A stretch of DNA of 64,000 nucleotides from Adhaeribacter pallidiroseus (GTDB taxonomy: Bacteria; Bacteroidota; Bacteroidia; Cytophagales; Hymenobacteraceae), in assembly GCF_003340495.1 (NCBI RefSeq), contig NZ_QASA01000001.1, forward strand, positions 6,076,001 to 6,140,000. The letters run 5' to 3'. The notes below the pieces were generated by a model. The model saw only the letters and a program-made list of their open reading frames with translations, searched no databases and had not been told where the DNA came from. A program made the translations under genes and the position numbers. Each line of letters opens with the position of its first letter. The first letter of the stretch is position 1. Shown piece after piece: positions 27,332 to 37,052 of the stretch.

Positions 27332-28108
27332 ATGAAAATAGCTACCTATAATGTGAATGGAATTAATGCCCGGTTGCCGGTATTGCTGCGTTGGCTCCAG
27401 ACCACCGCGCCCGATGTAGTTTGTTTACAGGAGCTAAAAGCGCCGCAGGAAAAATTTCCAGAGGGTGCTATTGCTGAAGTAGGTTATAAGGCCCTTTGGC
27501 AAGGACAAAAAAGCTGGAACGGCGTAGCCATTTTAACGCGGCAGGCCGAAATCAAGGAAGTAGGGCGGGTGCTGCCGGGCGATCCGGAAGATACCCAGAG
27601 CCGTTATCTGGAAGCAATGGTTAACGGCATCCTGATCGGTTGCCTTTACTTGCCAAATGGCAACCCGGCCCCGGGACCAAAATTAGCGTATAAACTCCGT
27701 TGGATGGAAAGGCTACAAACGCATGCGGCAACGCTTCTGGCGAAGAATATACCGGTAGTATTAACCGGAGACTTTAATGTTATTCCAACCGAATCAGATG
27801 TTTACCGGCCCGAGCGCTGGCTGGATGATGCTCTTTTTCTGCCCGAGGTCCGGACGGCTTTTAAAACCCTGGTGGAGCAAGGTTGGACGGATGCCCTCCG
27901 AAAGCTTTATCCGGAAGCAAAGATGTACACTTATTGGGATTATTTCCGCAAGGCCTACGACCGGGATGCCGGTTTACGGATTGATCATTTTCTTTTGAGC
28001 TCCCATTTAAATAACCGGCTCATGGCGGCGGGCGTGGACCGGACCGTACGCGGATGGGAAAAAACAAGCGATCATGCGCCGGTATGGATTGAACTAACGG
28101 ACCAGTAG
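27332..28108 (+). CDS. xth: Exodeoxyribonuclease III
   Basis: A 258-residue protein with the exonuclease III/AP endonuclease fold. Motifs are the metal-ligand region YNVNGINAR, CLQELKAP (catalytic Glu), LTGDFNVIP (Asp and Asn) and, at the end, TSDHAPVWIEL (general-base His). It cuts at abasic sites and removes 3'-blocked ends in base excision repair. It is 118 bases after recX on the same strand. The distinction between Xth and ExoA is not made here. Confidence 0.93.
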   Translation: MKIATYNVNGINARLPVLLRWLQTTAPDVVCLQELKAPQEKFPEGAIAEVGYKALWQGQKSWNGVAILTRQAEIKEVGRVLPGDPEDTQSRYLEAMVNGILIGCLYLPNGNPAPGPKLAYKLRWMERLQTHAATLLAKNIPVVLTGDFNVIPTESDVYRPERWLDDALFLPEVRTAFKTLVEQGWTDALRKLYPEAKMYTYWDYFRKAYDRDAGLRIDHFLLSSHLNNRLMAAGVDRTVRGWEKTSDHAPVWIELTDQ

Positions 28109-28207
28109 TTACTTAAGAAACTTAAAAGATCAGCCGTAAATACTTTGCAGGGCAAAAATTTTAAATTTTTAATGCCGACGTAAAAGCGTAATTTTAAAAT
28201 AAGCGCT

Positions 28208-28828
28208 TTACCGCTTAGGCAAAACTGGGGGGGCTTGCGTAGTGTGTTTATGCTCTAAAATCACTTGCTTGCCGGTTAAGCTTTCCAATAAAGGTTTTAA
28301 AATTTTATCGGCGTTTACGGCGGTTTGCTGCAAAATGCCGGAATCGAGCGCTGACTTGCGAATGTGCTTTTCGGCAAATTTATACCCTTCGTCTACCAGA
28401 GTGGCATCCTGGAAATAAGTATTGCGCAGGGCAAATACTTTGGATTTATCGTGATCTACTTTAAAGTAACAGATTTCGGGTTCGGGCAGCTTTACGGTAA
28501 TTACCGAATCGTTGGTAAAAGTAATATCCTGGGCGGTAACCTGGCGTAAATCAATGCATCCGACGGCCTCGCCGGCCACAATCAATACACTGCTGGAATT
28601 AGGTAGCCACTGCGATACTTCTTTTTCGTACTCCACCACATCTTTAAAATTATACCGCACCAGTTCCAGGTTACCCAGATCATCAATCTTATCCAGAATG
28701 GTATGATGGGTTAACTTAACCTTTTCTTTACCGGCCATAAAATACGGTACTATTTTCCAATAGAGAAAAAGCGCGGCTATTATAAGTATAGCCCAAGGTA
28801 TAAAGCGCTTAAAGAGGTAACGAAGCAT
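28208..28828 (-). CDS. DUF4230 domain protein
   Basis: A 206-residue protein with one N-terminal membrane helix (about residues 10-28), then a strand-rich domain resembling DUF4230, with YNFKDVVEYEKEVSQWLP and VAGEAVGCIDL. The helix followed by a periplasmic domain suggests an inner-membrane-anchored protein facing the periplasm. Function of the family is unknown. It is convergent with the exonuclease gene, with about 100 bases between. Confidence 0.8.
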   Translation of the reverse strand: MLRYLFKRFIPWAILIIAALFLYWKIVPYFMAGKEKVKLTHHTILDKIDDLGNLELVRYNFKDVVEYEKEVSQWLPNSSSVLIVAGEAVGCIDLRQVTAQDITFTNDSVITVKLPEPEICYFKVDHDKSKVFALRNTYFQDATLVDEGYKFAEKHIRKSALDSGILQQTAVNADKILKPLLESLTGKQVILEHKHTTQAPPVLPKR

Positions 28829-29008
28829 TAAAGTATTGTGGCTTTAACTGGATGTGGGTTCAAGGTATGTTAATCCAACGAAATAAAGGTAATTTCATTT
28901 TAAATTAACCACTAGGGCAAGTGGATCGGGCTAGTTGTTTGACCAGACTCCAACGAAAGTTTACAAAAAATTCTTTTTTAAATTTTTCGCAGGTTTAAGT
29001 ACTAAGCT

Positions 29009-29935
29009 CTAAATGGCCGTTTGCGTTTCTAATCCGAAATGCGGATTAAAGCCGGGCAAGCCTTGTAAGCCGCCCGTATGAATGGCAATTACCGTACTGC
29101 CGGGTTCAAAAAAATTTTGCCGTACTAAATCATAAATACCGTACAGCATTTTACCGGTGTAAATAGGCTCGAGCGGAATATGGTGTTTTTTTTTGAAGCC
29201 CTGGATAAAGGCTAGTAACTCCGGTTTTACTTTTGCGTAACCGCCAAAATGATAATTAGTTTGTAACTGCCAGTTCGCGTACTCCTGGCCGTTATATTCT
29301 TTTATCAGGTTGGCAATATCTTTTTTTAAAAATTCACCTCCTTTTAGCGCCGGAAAACCTAAAATTTGACCGTGATCCTGTACCCCCACAATAAGGCCGG
29401 CTAGCGTGCCCCCGGTACCCGCCGCGCAGCAGATATAATCAAAAGGTACGATCATCAGTTCCTCCACAATTTCGGTGCAGCCTTTTATGGCAAACAGGTT
29501 GGTACCCCCTTCCGGAAGTACGTAGGCGTTGGGATACTGATTTTTTAGATTTTCCAGAAAAACAACTTCTTGTTTTTGCCGGTAAGTAGTCCGGTCGAGA
29601 TAGTGCAACTGCATGCCGCAGCTTTGCGCCCATGCCAGAGTAGGGTTCAGCGTTTCGTGCGGTTCACCGCGAATAAAGCCGATGGTTTTAAACTGAAACT
29701 CCCGGCCAGCGGCAGCTACCGCCGCAATATGATTAGAATAAGCACCGCCAAAAGTAAGCAAAGTGCTTTTTTGTTGGTTTTGGGCCTCCTGTAAGTTGTA
29801 TTTTAGCTTGCGCCACTTATTACCCGAAATATGCGGGTGCAATAAATCTTCGCGTTTCAGGTACAAGGTAACTTTTTTGTCCTGCAACAAGGGTTCGGTA
29901 ATGCGTTGTAAAGGGGCAGGAGCCGGTACTATCAA
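29009..29935 (-). CDS. PLP-dependent ACC deaminase / D-cysteine desulfhydrase family enzyme
   Basis: A 308-residue fold type II PLP enzyme. The lysine that binds PLP is expected in HISGNKWRKLKYNL, followed by LLTFGGAYSNHIAAVAAAG. CAAGTGGTLAGL is the phosphate-binding glycine loop. The family includes 1-aminocyclopropane-1-carboxylate deaminase and D-cysteine desulfhydrase, which cannot be told apart from sequence alone here. It is cytoplasmic, and no sulfur or ethylene-related neighbour is present. Confidence 0.88.
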   Translation of the reverse strand: MIVPAPAPLQRITEPLLQDKKVTLYLKREDLLHPHISGNKWRKLKYNLQEAQNQQKSTLLTFGGAYSNHIAAVAAAGREFQFKTIGFIRGEPHETLNPTLAWAQSCGMQLHYLDRTTYRQKQEVVFLENLKNQYPNAYVLPEGGTNLFAIKGCTEIVEELMIVPFDYICCAAGTGGTLAGLIVGVQDHGQILGFPALKGGEFLKKDIANLIKEYNGQEYANWQLQTNYHFGGYAKVKPELLAFIQGFKKKHHIPLEPIYTGKMLYGIYDLVRQNFFEPGSTVIAIHTGGLQGLPGFNPHFGLETQTAI

Positions 29936-30051
29936 ATTATTTTTTACTTATTACCCGTAAATAATTTTAAAAATAAGTCTGTCCTTCGGGCAGAAACGTT
30001 AACGCTGCCTAATGAGTTAGATTCTTGCTGAAGAACAGACCAAATAGAAGC

Positions 30052-32561
30052 TTAATAATCTTTGCTGGTGGAGTCTTTTATTTCTTCGTCTTTTTCTGAT
30101 TTTACTGCGTACACGATGCCCCCAATAATAATTAAAAGCATCAGGATAGAAGAAATTAGCGAGCCGGTATTGCCTAAACGGTACGAAGCCGGTTCAAATT
30201 TAAATTCTACGGTGTGTTTACCGGCGGGTACCGGCATGGCCCGCAAAATATAATTAGCGCGGATGTGGGTAACCGGTTTGCCATCCAGGTAAGCTTGCCA
30301 ACCTTCGGGATAATAAATTTCCGAAAAAACCACAAAGCCGGCCTGCGCCGCCGAAATGGTATACACCAAATCGTTGGGTTCGTATTTCGTGAGCGTGGCC
30401 GTAGAACCAGCCGCGTTAAATTGGGTTTGGGGCACCGGAAACTTCGATACATCCACTACCGCTTCGGTAGCCGGCTCAAACGTTTTTAACGCCGCCAGCT
30501 CTTCGTCGGGGCTATTTACTTTCGTAATTTTCTGCACAAACCAGGCATTGCCCAAAGCCTGCGGATTACGCTGTACAGGTTGTTGCTGATTGCCGGTGAT
30601 AAAGTACCGGGTATTGAGCATATTTAAAACTTTAATGTTATTCTGGGCAATGTGCTGCTCGATCACATCAGCGTAGCGCCGCAGTTTAGCCCCATGATAA
30701 CCTCCAATGGATTTATGGAAATAAGAAGTACGGGCTTCGTTAAACGGATCACCCAGGTTTAATACCCGGTAACTTAAATCCTTATCCTGTAAAATAGCCT
30801 GATCGGCGGGAGTAGGTTCAAAATGCGTTTCCGTTAAGTTTTTCTGAAAATCATCGTTGTTCAAGTAACGCTTATCTACCGTCCAGAGATCAACCAAAAT
30901 TAAAAAAGCAATAACAATGGTGGCCGAAGTAACGGCCAATTTATGACGCAAGTAAAAATACAGGACTCCGGCAGCCAGCGCAACAAAGATAAAAGAACGA
31001 ATTGCATCACCGCGCATCATACTGGCCCGATCGGCCCGAACAGCATTAATCAGCCAAGCTTGCTGCAAGGTACGTTCATCGTTCGGGTTCGAGAAGCTGC
31101 CCATACCCGCGAATAAAAATACCAGTAAACAAATACCGGCCGTAATGCCCGCCGCGTACAATAATTTTTTCTGGGAATCTTTTACATCGCCTTTGTACAA
31201 AAACCGGTACAAGGCAAAAATGCCCAATAAAGGCATGGTAATCTGGGCAATTACCAAAGTCATAGATACGGCCCGGAATTTATTGTAAGCCGGAAAGTAA
31301 TCGAACATGAAGTAATTAAACGCCGGAAAATTTTTACCCCACGAAAGCAGAATGGATAAAATAGTACCGGCCAGCAACCAATACCGGATGCGCTTTTCCA
31401 CGACAAACAAACCCAGTACAAATAAGAAACACACCACCGCCCCCACGTAAACCGGGCCGCTCGTGCTGGGCTGGTCGCCCCAGTACAACGGAAAACCTTT
31501 TAAATATTCTTCTACCTGCACTTCCGGAATGCCGTTCTGCATCATGGCTTTGGCCGTTTCGGAATTTTCGCTTAACGATCCCACACTGGCGCCCCCGTAA
31601 AAATTAGGAATAAGCAAAGTCATGGTTTCGCCGACGCCGTAGCTCCAGTTAAAAGCATAATCCCGGTCCAGCCCCGTCGATTGGGCGTTGCCACTGTTGG
31701 GCGCTTTTAATTCAGATTTACCCCGGATGGAATATTTGGTGTATTCAGCCGTGGTGTACAAACGGCCAAAGCTTACCCCAGCCGCAATTACGGCGCAAAT
31801 ACCCAGCACCACCACCCGTTTTAAAAAGTCGGGCAGCCACTTGTTTTTAACAGCATCGATAAAGTAAACAATGCCAAAAATAAGTACCAGCAAGAGCAAA
31901 TAATAGGTTATCTGCATGTGGTTCGACCGGATGTGCATGGCCAAACCAAACGTAAATAAAGCGGCTCCTAGCCACAATTGCCGGTTTCCGCGCCGGAAAG
32001 CGTATAATAAACCAGCCAGCGCCAAGGGAATGTAAGCGATTGCCAACGATTTGGTATTGTGCCCGGCTGCCAGAATAACCAGATTATAAGAGGTAAAAGT
32101 AAGGGCGAAAGAACCGGCAATGGCTAGCCAGGTGCTCATACCCATTACCACAAACAAAATATACGCACAAACCAGTGTCAGGAAAATATTAGCCGCTACG
32201 GCCGGCAGGTTGAGCGTAATGGTATTATGAAAAATGTACGAAAGATCACCGGGAAAGCGGGTGGTGATCAGGTAAGCCGGCATACCGCTGAACATCGAAT
32301 TAGTCCAGAGAGGCTCTTGCCCGTTGTGTTTATCGCGGTAATCTTGTATTTCTTTAGAGCCCCCTTTTGATTGCAGGATATCGCCTTGCACCAAGCTTTT
32401 GTTTTCAAATAATATCGGCGAAACGTAAACGGCAGTTAAACCCAGAAACAATAAAACGGCGAGTACGTGCGGCAGAACATTTTTTTTAAATTAAAGGCCT
32501 GCCGGGTGGTAGGGTTGTTTGTTACTCGTTGTTCGTTATTCGATACGACTGCTTTTTTCAT
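30052..32561 (-). pseudogene. YfhO-family membrane protein, frameshifted near the N-terminus
   Basis: The main frame, 30052-32451, encodes 799 residues of a YfhO-like protein: many membrane helices and a C-terminal periplasmic domain with YYPEGWQAYLDGKPV, seen in putative lipid-linked glycan transferases. The true start is probably the ATG at 32561 (MKKAVVSNNEQRV). The first frame ends early; adding one A to the A8 run (sense; T8 at 32480-32487) yields LKKNVLPHVLAVLLFLGL and completes helix 1. The expected run is nine. This is either a sequencing undercall or a slippage site. Confidence 0.8.
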
Positions 32562-32646
32562 ATGGTGTAACAGGATTATAGGCCAGCGCGCCTAAAAAGT
32601 GATGTTTTTAGCGGTGAATAGGGTGAACAATGGGAAAGGTAAGTAA

Positions 32647-32931
32647 TTATTTTACTTCTTCATAGTCGACGTACTCGCCGCCTTTAAAATCACTGCCGTT
32701 TGGTTTTGGCTTACTTTCTTCCGGTACATAATCAATATTTATTTTTCCCTCGGGTGCTTTCTGGCGCGGCTGAGCAAAGTCTTGTGGAAAAGGCGGCTGC
32801 CCAAAAGTAGCCGTAAAGCCGCCTTTGCGGATGGTGCGCTTTACAAAAGTTTGCAAGACCCACCGGATAAGGTAAGGCATTAAAAGGCGTAATAAGAAAA
32901 ATATAAGGATTAAGATTACAAAAAAATTCAT
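32647..32931 (-). CDS. DUF4834 family protein
   Basis: A 94-residue protein with an N-terminal membrane helix (MNFFVILILIFFLLRLLMPYLI) and a hydrophilic tail ending YVDYEEVK, typical of the DUF4834 group of Bacteroidota. Its ATG overlaps the stop codon of the FkbM gene by four bases (ATGA), so translation is likely coupled. Function is unknown. Confidence 0.8.
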   Translation of the reverse strand: MNFFVILILIFFLLRLLMPYLIRWVLQTFVKRTIRKGGFTATFGQPPFPQDFAQPRQKAPEGKINIDYVPEESKPKPNGSDFKGGEYVDYEEVK

Positions 32932-33680
32932 GATGCTAAAGAATGTTTAAAATAAAAATCGCCGGCATAATGGGTTAAATCTGAGGTATCTACACAGAGG
33001 TTTAACGTTTGATCCGGCGATAATAGATATAATTGGTAGCCTAATTTCAGCAATAAGCTTATAACGGCCTGCCGGTTTTCGGTACCGTTTAGTTCCGTCT
33101 GAATAAGTGGTTTAAACTTTTGCAGTGTTTTCTGCATATGGCTGAAAACGGGATACTCAAACCCTTCTACGTCGCATTTAACAAAATCGAGCCGCGTTAA
33201 GTTGCCGAACAACTCGTCGGGTACTTTCATTTCAACGTTGTAGGTACGGGCATATTTTTCGTTGGCCGAAGAAGTAATCTTGGTCATGCCGTGGTGCAGC
33301 AAACCGTCGCGCTCGGGGGTGCCCATCTGGATACGGGTGTTTTCGCCGCCTAAAGCATAAGGGAGTAGTTCCAGATTATTTACCCCACTGGCTTTCACGT
33401 TGTCGCGCCAGATCTTCTGAAACATGGGTACGGGCTCTACAGCCAACACTTTTCCGTGGGGACCCGCCAGTTTCGATAGAAAAGTAGAATAATAGCCCAG
33501 GTTAGCGCCGATATCGAGGCAATAAAAGCCCGGTATTATAATTTTTTTTAAAAAAAACAGTTCCGGATAGTTTTTCGCCAGCAGTCCCGCGCCTACTAAT
33601 TGCAGATAAATTTTGCTTACCAGCCGGATATAGCCTTCGAAGCCCAGCACTTTTACTAACAGTTTGCGGATTGCTTTCAC
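32928..33680 (-). CDS. FkbM-family methyltransferase
   Basis: A 250-residue class I methyltransferase. CLDIGANLGYYS is motif I, VLAVEPVPMFQKIWRDN motif II, and LDFVKCDVEGFEYPVF the FkbM signature. FkbM enzymes O-methylate small molecules or sugars; the substrate is not predictable. The GTG start lies only four bases after a TAnnTTTG element, which would give a very short or absent leader. It overlaps the DUF4834 gene downstream. Confidence 0.88.
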   Translation of the reverse strand: MKAIRKLLVKVLGFEGYIRLVSKIYLQLVGAGLLAKNYPELFFLKKIIIPGFYCLDIGANLGYYSTFLSKLAGPHGKVLAVEPVPMFQKIWRDNVKASGVNNLELLPYALGGENTRIQMGTPERDGLLHHGMTKITSSANEKYARTYNVEMKVPDELFGNLTRLDFVKCDVEGFEYPVFSHMQKTLQKFKPLIQTELNGTENRQAVISLLLKLGYQLYLLSPDQTLNLCVDTSDLTHYAGDFYFKHSLAS

Positions 33681-33684
33681 GCGG

Positions 33685-33692
33685 CAAAGGTA
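33685..33692 (-). promoter_or_regulatory. Putative -7 promoter element of the FkbM gene
   Basis: Minus-strand TACCTTTG, an exact TAnnTTTG match, only 4 bases upstream of the GTG start. If used, the message would be nearly leaderless. Confidence 0.4.
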
Positions 33693-33702
33693 AGAAAAAT
33701 TT

Positions 33703-33721
33703 TAACCCCTCCACCCTCCGG
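33703..33721. repeat. Left copy of a 19-bp inverted repeat
   Basis: TAACCCCTCCACCCTCCGG, exact reverse complement of 33977-33995. A hairpin CCTCCCCT/AGGGGAGG follows at 33725-33746. The pair brackets the FkbM-carB gap. Confidence 0.85.
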
Positions 33722-33890
33722 GCACCTCCCCTAAAAACAGGGGAGGAGAGGCAGCGGTAGCTGCGTAGTGGATTATTTTTACACGATTTGATTGTAGAAC
33801 AAGAGTCTGATTCATACTTTGCGCATAGAACTTACCCAGCAATGAAGCTACATAAGCCTGCGTTATTTAAACCTTTGCATGTAATAAAAT

Positions 33891-33925
33891 AAAAATTCCA
33901 GCCTCCGAAAGAAGCTGGAATCTAA
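33891..33925 (-). terminator. Terminator downstream of carB
   Basis: Minus-strand stem ATTCCAGC/GCTGGAAT with an 11-base loop, followed by T-rich sequence, about 70 bases after the carB stop. Confidence 0.75.
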
Positions 33926-33976
33926 AACTATGCCCTAAACAGCTAAAGCGGCATCTCGTCTCCTGCTATTAACTTG

Positions 33977-33995
33977 CCGGAGGGTGGAGGGGTTA
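33977..33995. repeat. Right copy of the 19-bp inverted repeat
   Basis: CCGGAGGGTGGAGGGGTTA, the perfect reverse complement of 33703-33721. It overlaps the carB stop codon. Confidence 0.85.
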
Positions 33996-36806
33996 CTTAC
34001 TTAAATATAAATTCCGTTCGGAATACACATTTATGAAATAATCATCCTGCAAATCATCTATGAAGTAAATGGCTTCACCGGTCGACTTCATTTCGGGGCC
34101 GAGTTCTTTGTTTACTTCCGGGAATTTGCTGTGCGAGAATACGGGTACTTTAATCGCAAAACCTTTTTTAACCGGATTAAAATTAAAATCTTTTACCTTC
34201 TTTTTGCCCAGCATTACTTTAGTGGCATAATTCACGTAGGGCTCCTGGTAAGCTTTCGCGATAAACGGTACCGTGCGGCTAGCCCGGGGATTCGCTTCAA
34301 TGATATAAACCGTTTCGTTTTTAATTGCAAATTGGATGTTTATTAAACCTACGGTACGCAAGGCGAGAGCAATCTTTTTGGTATGTTCTTCAATTTGCCG
34401 GATAACGTTTTCACTTAAATCAAAAGGCGGTAATACGGCATAAGAATCGCCGGAATGGATGCCTGCCGGCTCAATGTGTTCCATGATGCCGATAATGTAC
34501 ACGTCTTCGCCGTCGCAAATAGCATCAGCTTCGGCTTCAATGGCCCGGTCTAGAAAGTGGTCGAGGAGTACTTTGTTGCCCGGATTATCTTTTACAATAT
34601 CTACTACTTGGGCTTCGAGTTCCTTCTCATTAATTACAATTTTCATGCTTTGGCCGCCCAGCACGTAACTAGGGCGCACAAGCAACGGAAATTTTAAATC
34701 TTTCACAGCCTCCAGGGCCTCGTCGGCGCTTTGCACGGAGGCAAACGGCGGGTAGGGTATGTTATTTTCTTTTAATAAGGTAGAGAAAGCGCCCCGGTCT
34801 TCGGCTAAATCCAGGGCTTCAAAGGAAGTACCTAAAATTTTAATGCCGTAGCGCTCCAGTTTTTCCGCTAGCTTTAAGGCAGTTTGGCCACCCAATTGCA
34901 CAATTACGCCAATGGGTTTTTCGTGCTGAATGATATCGTAAATATGCTCCCAGAAAACGGGCTCGAAGTATAATTTATCGGCAATATCAAAATCCGTCGA
35001 AACCGTTTCGGGGTTACAGTTAATCATGATGGTTTCGTAGCCGCATTCTTTGGCCGCCAACACGCCGTGTACGCACGAATAATCAAACTCAATCCCTTGA
35101 CCAATGCGGTTCGGACCGGAACCCAATACCACCACTTTTTCGCGGTTGCTTACCTGGCTTTCGTTTTCACCTTCGAAAGTAGAGTAGTAATACGGGGTTT
35201 TGGCTTCAAACTCGGCCGCACAGGTATCTACCAGTTTAAATACGCGCTTAATGCCTAATTCGGTACGTTTAGCGTGTACTTCGCTTTCTTTACAATTGAG
35301 CAAATAAGCAATCTGGCGGTCGGCGTAGCCTTGTTGTTTTGCTTTCCGGAATAAATCTACGGGTAAGGTATCCAGGGTATAACCGCGAATTAATTTTTCT
35401 ACCGCATCCAGTTCTTCTATCTGGTGCAAAAACCAGGGATCAATTTTAGTTATTTTCTGGATCGTAGACGTTGGGATGCCAAACCGCATGGCGTCTTTCA
35501 CGCTAAATAAGCGGTTCCAGCTGGCATTCGTCAGGCTATCGATGAGTTGGTCGTAATTGGTCATTTCTTTACCGTCGGCCCCAATGCCATTGCGTTTAAT
35601 TTCTAAACTCTGACAGGCTTTCTGTAAAGCTTCCTGGAACGTACGGCCAATGCCCATTACTTCGCCCACCGATTTCATTTGCAGGCCCAGCTTTTTATCG
35701 GCGCCTTTAAATTTATCGAAATTCCAGCGCGGTATTTTTACAATTACGTAATCCAAGGCCGGTTCAAAAAACGCCGAAGTAGTTTTGGTTATGGCATTTT
35801 TCAGTTCATCGAGATTATAGCCAATGGCTAGTTTGGCCGCTATTTTAGCAATCGGGTAACCGGTAGCTTTGGAGGCTAACGCCGAAGAACGGCTTACCCG
35901 AGGATTAATTTCTATGGCAACAATATCGTCGTTTTCGGGGTTTACGGCGAACTGCACATTACAACCACCGGCAAACTGACCTATTCCGTTCATCATTTTA
36001 ATGGCTAAATCGCGCATTTTCTGGTAAACGGTATCGGGCAAAGTCATGGCGGGAGCTACCGTAATGGAATCGCCGGTATGAATGCCCATCGGGTCGAAGT
36101 TTTCGATGGAGCAGATAATAATGATGTTCTGGTTATTATCGCGGAGTAATTCCAGTTCGTATTCTTTCCAGCCTTTAATGCTTTGCTCTACCAGTACTTC
36201 GTGGGTAGGCGAAGCGTGCAAGCCGCGGTTTAAAGCTTTATCAAAATCAGCCGGGTCGTTTACAAAGCCACCACCGGTGCCACCCAGCGTAAACGACGGC
36301 CGGATTACCAGCGGGAACCCGATCTCTTGGGCTATTTCTTTACCTTCTAGGAACGAAGTAGCCGTGAAGCCTTTGCATACGTTTACGTTTAATTCCAGCA
36401 TTTTTAACCGAAATTTTTCGCGGTCTTCGGTCGTTTCGATCGCTTTAATATCCACACCTATTATCCGAACGCCGTATTTCTTCCAGATGCCAGCATGTTC
36501 GCAATCGATGGCTAGGTTCAGAGCGGTTTGGCCGCCCATGGTAGGCAGTACCGCGTCTATTTTATGCTTTTGCAGAATTTCAATAATGTACTTTTTCTCC
36601 AAAGGCTTCAGGTAAATGTTATCGGCCGTAACACTATCCGTCATAATGGTAGCCGGATTTGAATTAATGAGTGTTACTTCAATGCCTTCTTCGCGGAGGG
36701 AGCGGGCGGCTTGGGTACCTGAGTAATCAAATTCGGCGGCCTGACCAATGACAATGGGACCGCTACCAATAATCAAAATGGATTTAATGCTGGTATCTCG
36801 GGGCAT
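33993..36806 (-). CDS. carB: Carbamoyl-phosphate synthase large subunit
   Basis: A 937-residue CarB with two homologous ATP-grasp halves. The first opens with SIKSILIIGSGPIVIGQAAEFDYSG and the second with VVLGSGPNRIGQGIEFDYSC. Both have ATP-binding motifs (IRPSFTLGGTGGG; VRPSYVLGGQSM) and acidic ligand blocks (EINPRVSRSSALASKATGYP; IEANPRASRTVPF). It makes carbamoyl phosphate for arginine and pyrimidine synthesis. It stops before the roughly 130-residue MGS-like allosteric domain of the E. coli enzyme, as in many Bacteroidota. carA is not adjacent. A TAnnTTTG element at 36829-36836 precedes it. Confidence 0.97.
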   Translation of the reverse strand: MPRDTSIKSILIIGSGPIVIGQAAEFDYSGTQAARSLREEGIEVTLINSNPATIMTDSVTADNIYLKPLEKKYIIEILQKHKIDAVLPTMGGQTALNLAIDCEHAGIWKKYGVRIIGVDIKAIETTEDREKFRLKMLELNVNVCKGFTATSFLEGKEIAQEIGFPLVIRPSFTLGGTGGGFVNDPADFDKALNRGLHASPTHEVLVEQSIKGWKEYELELLRDNNQNIIIICSIENFDPMGIHTGDSITVAPAMTLPDTVYQKMRDLAIKMMNGIGQFAGGCNVQFAVNPENDDIVAIEINPRVSRSSALASKATGYPIAKIAAKLAIGYNLDELKNAITKTTSAFFEPALDYVIVKIPRWNFDKFKGADKKLGLQMKSVGEVMGIGRTFQEALQKACQSLEIKRNGIGADGKEMTNYDQLIDSLTNASWNRLFSVKDAMRFGIPTSTIQKITKIDPWFLHQIEELDAVEKLIRGYTLDTLPVDLFRKAKQQGYADRQIAYLLNCKESEVHAKRTELGIKRVFKLVDTCAAEFEAKTPYYYSTFEGENESQVSNREKVVVLGSGPNRIGQGIEFDYSCVHGVLAAKECGYETIMINCNPETVSTDFDIADKLYFEPVFWEHIYDIIQHEKPIGVIVQLGGQTALKLAEKLERYGIKILGTSFEALDLAEDRGAFSTLLKENNIPYPPFASVQSADEALEAVKDLKFPLLVRPSYVLGGQSMKIVINEKELEAQVVDIVKDNPGNKVLLDHFLDRAIEAEADAICDGEDVYIIGIMEHIEPAGIHSGDSYAVLPPFDLSENVIRQIEEHTKKIALALRTVGLINIQFAIKNETVYIIEANPRASRTVPFIAKAYQEPYVNYATKVMLGKKKVKDFNFNPVKKGFAIKVPVFSHSKFPEVNKELGPEMKSTGEAIYFIDDLQDDYFINVYSERNLYLSK

Positions 36807-36828
36807 GTTGCTGTAAGTATAAATTGCG

Positions 36829-36836
36829 CAAAGGTA
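36829..36836 (-). promoter_or_regulatory. Putative -7 promoter element of carB
   Basis: Minus-strand TACCTTTG, an exact TAnnTTTG match, 22 bases upstream of the carB ATG. Confidence 0.45.
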
Positions 36837-36974
36837 GAAAAAGTAGTTAATAATTATAGGAAAGATTAACTTTTCTAAATTTTATTTATCTAATTACCTG
36901 CGCTCTTTTTTGCAAGAAATTAGGTTAACATTAAATTTTATTGCAAAAAACAGTTGGGATTCAGTTTAATACAC

Positions 36975-37010
36975 AAAAAAACCGGCAGCAAATCTAAGCT
37001 TGCTGCCGGG
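36975..37010 (-). terminator. Terminator of the RDD protein gene
   Basis: Minus-strand CCGGCAGCA/TGCTGCCGG with a 10-base loop and a following run of seven T. Confidence 0.85.
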
Positions 37011-37052
37011 TTGTAACCTGATCGCCTTAATGCGAAATATTTTAAAAATTAA

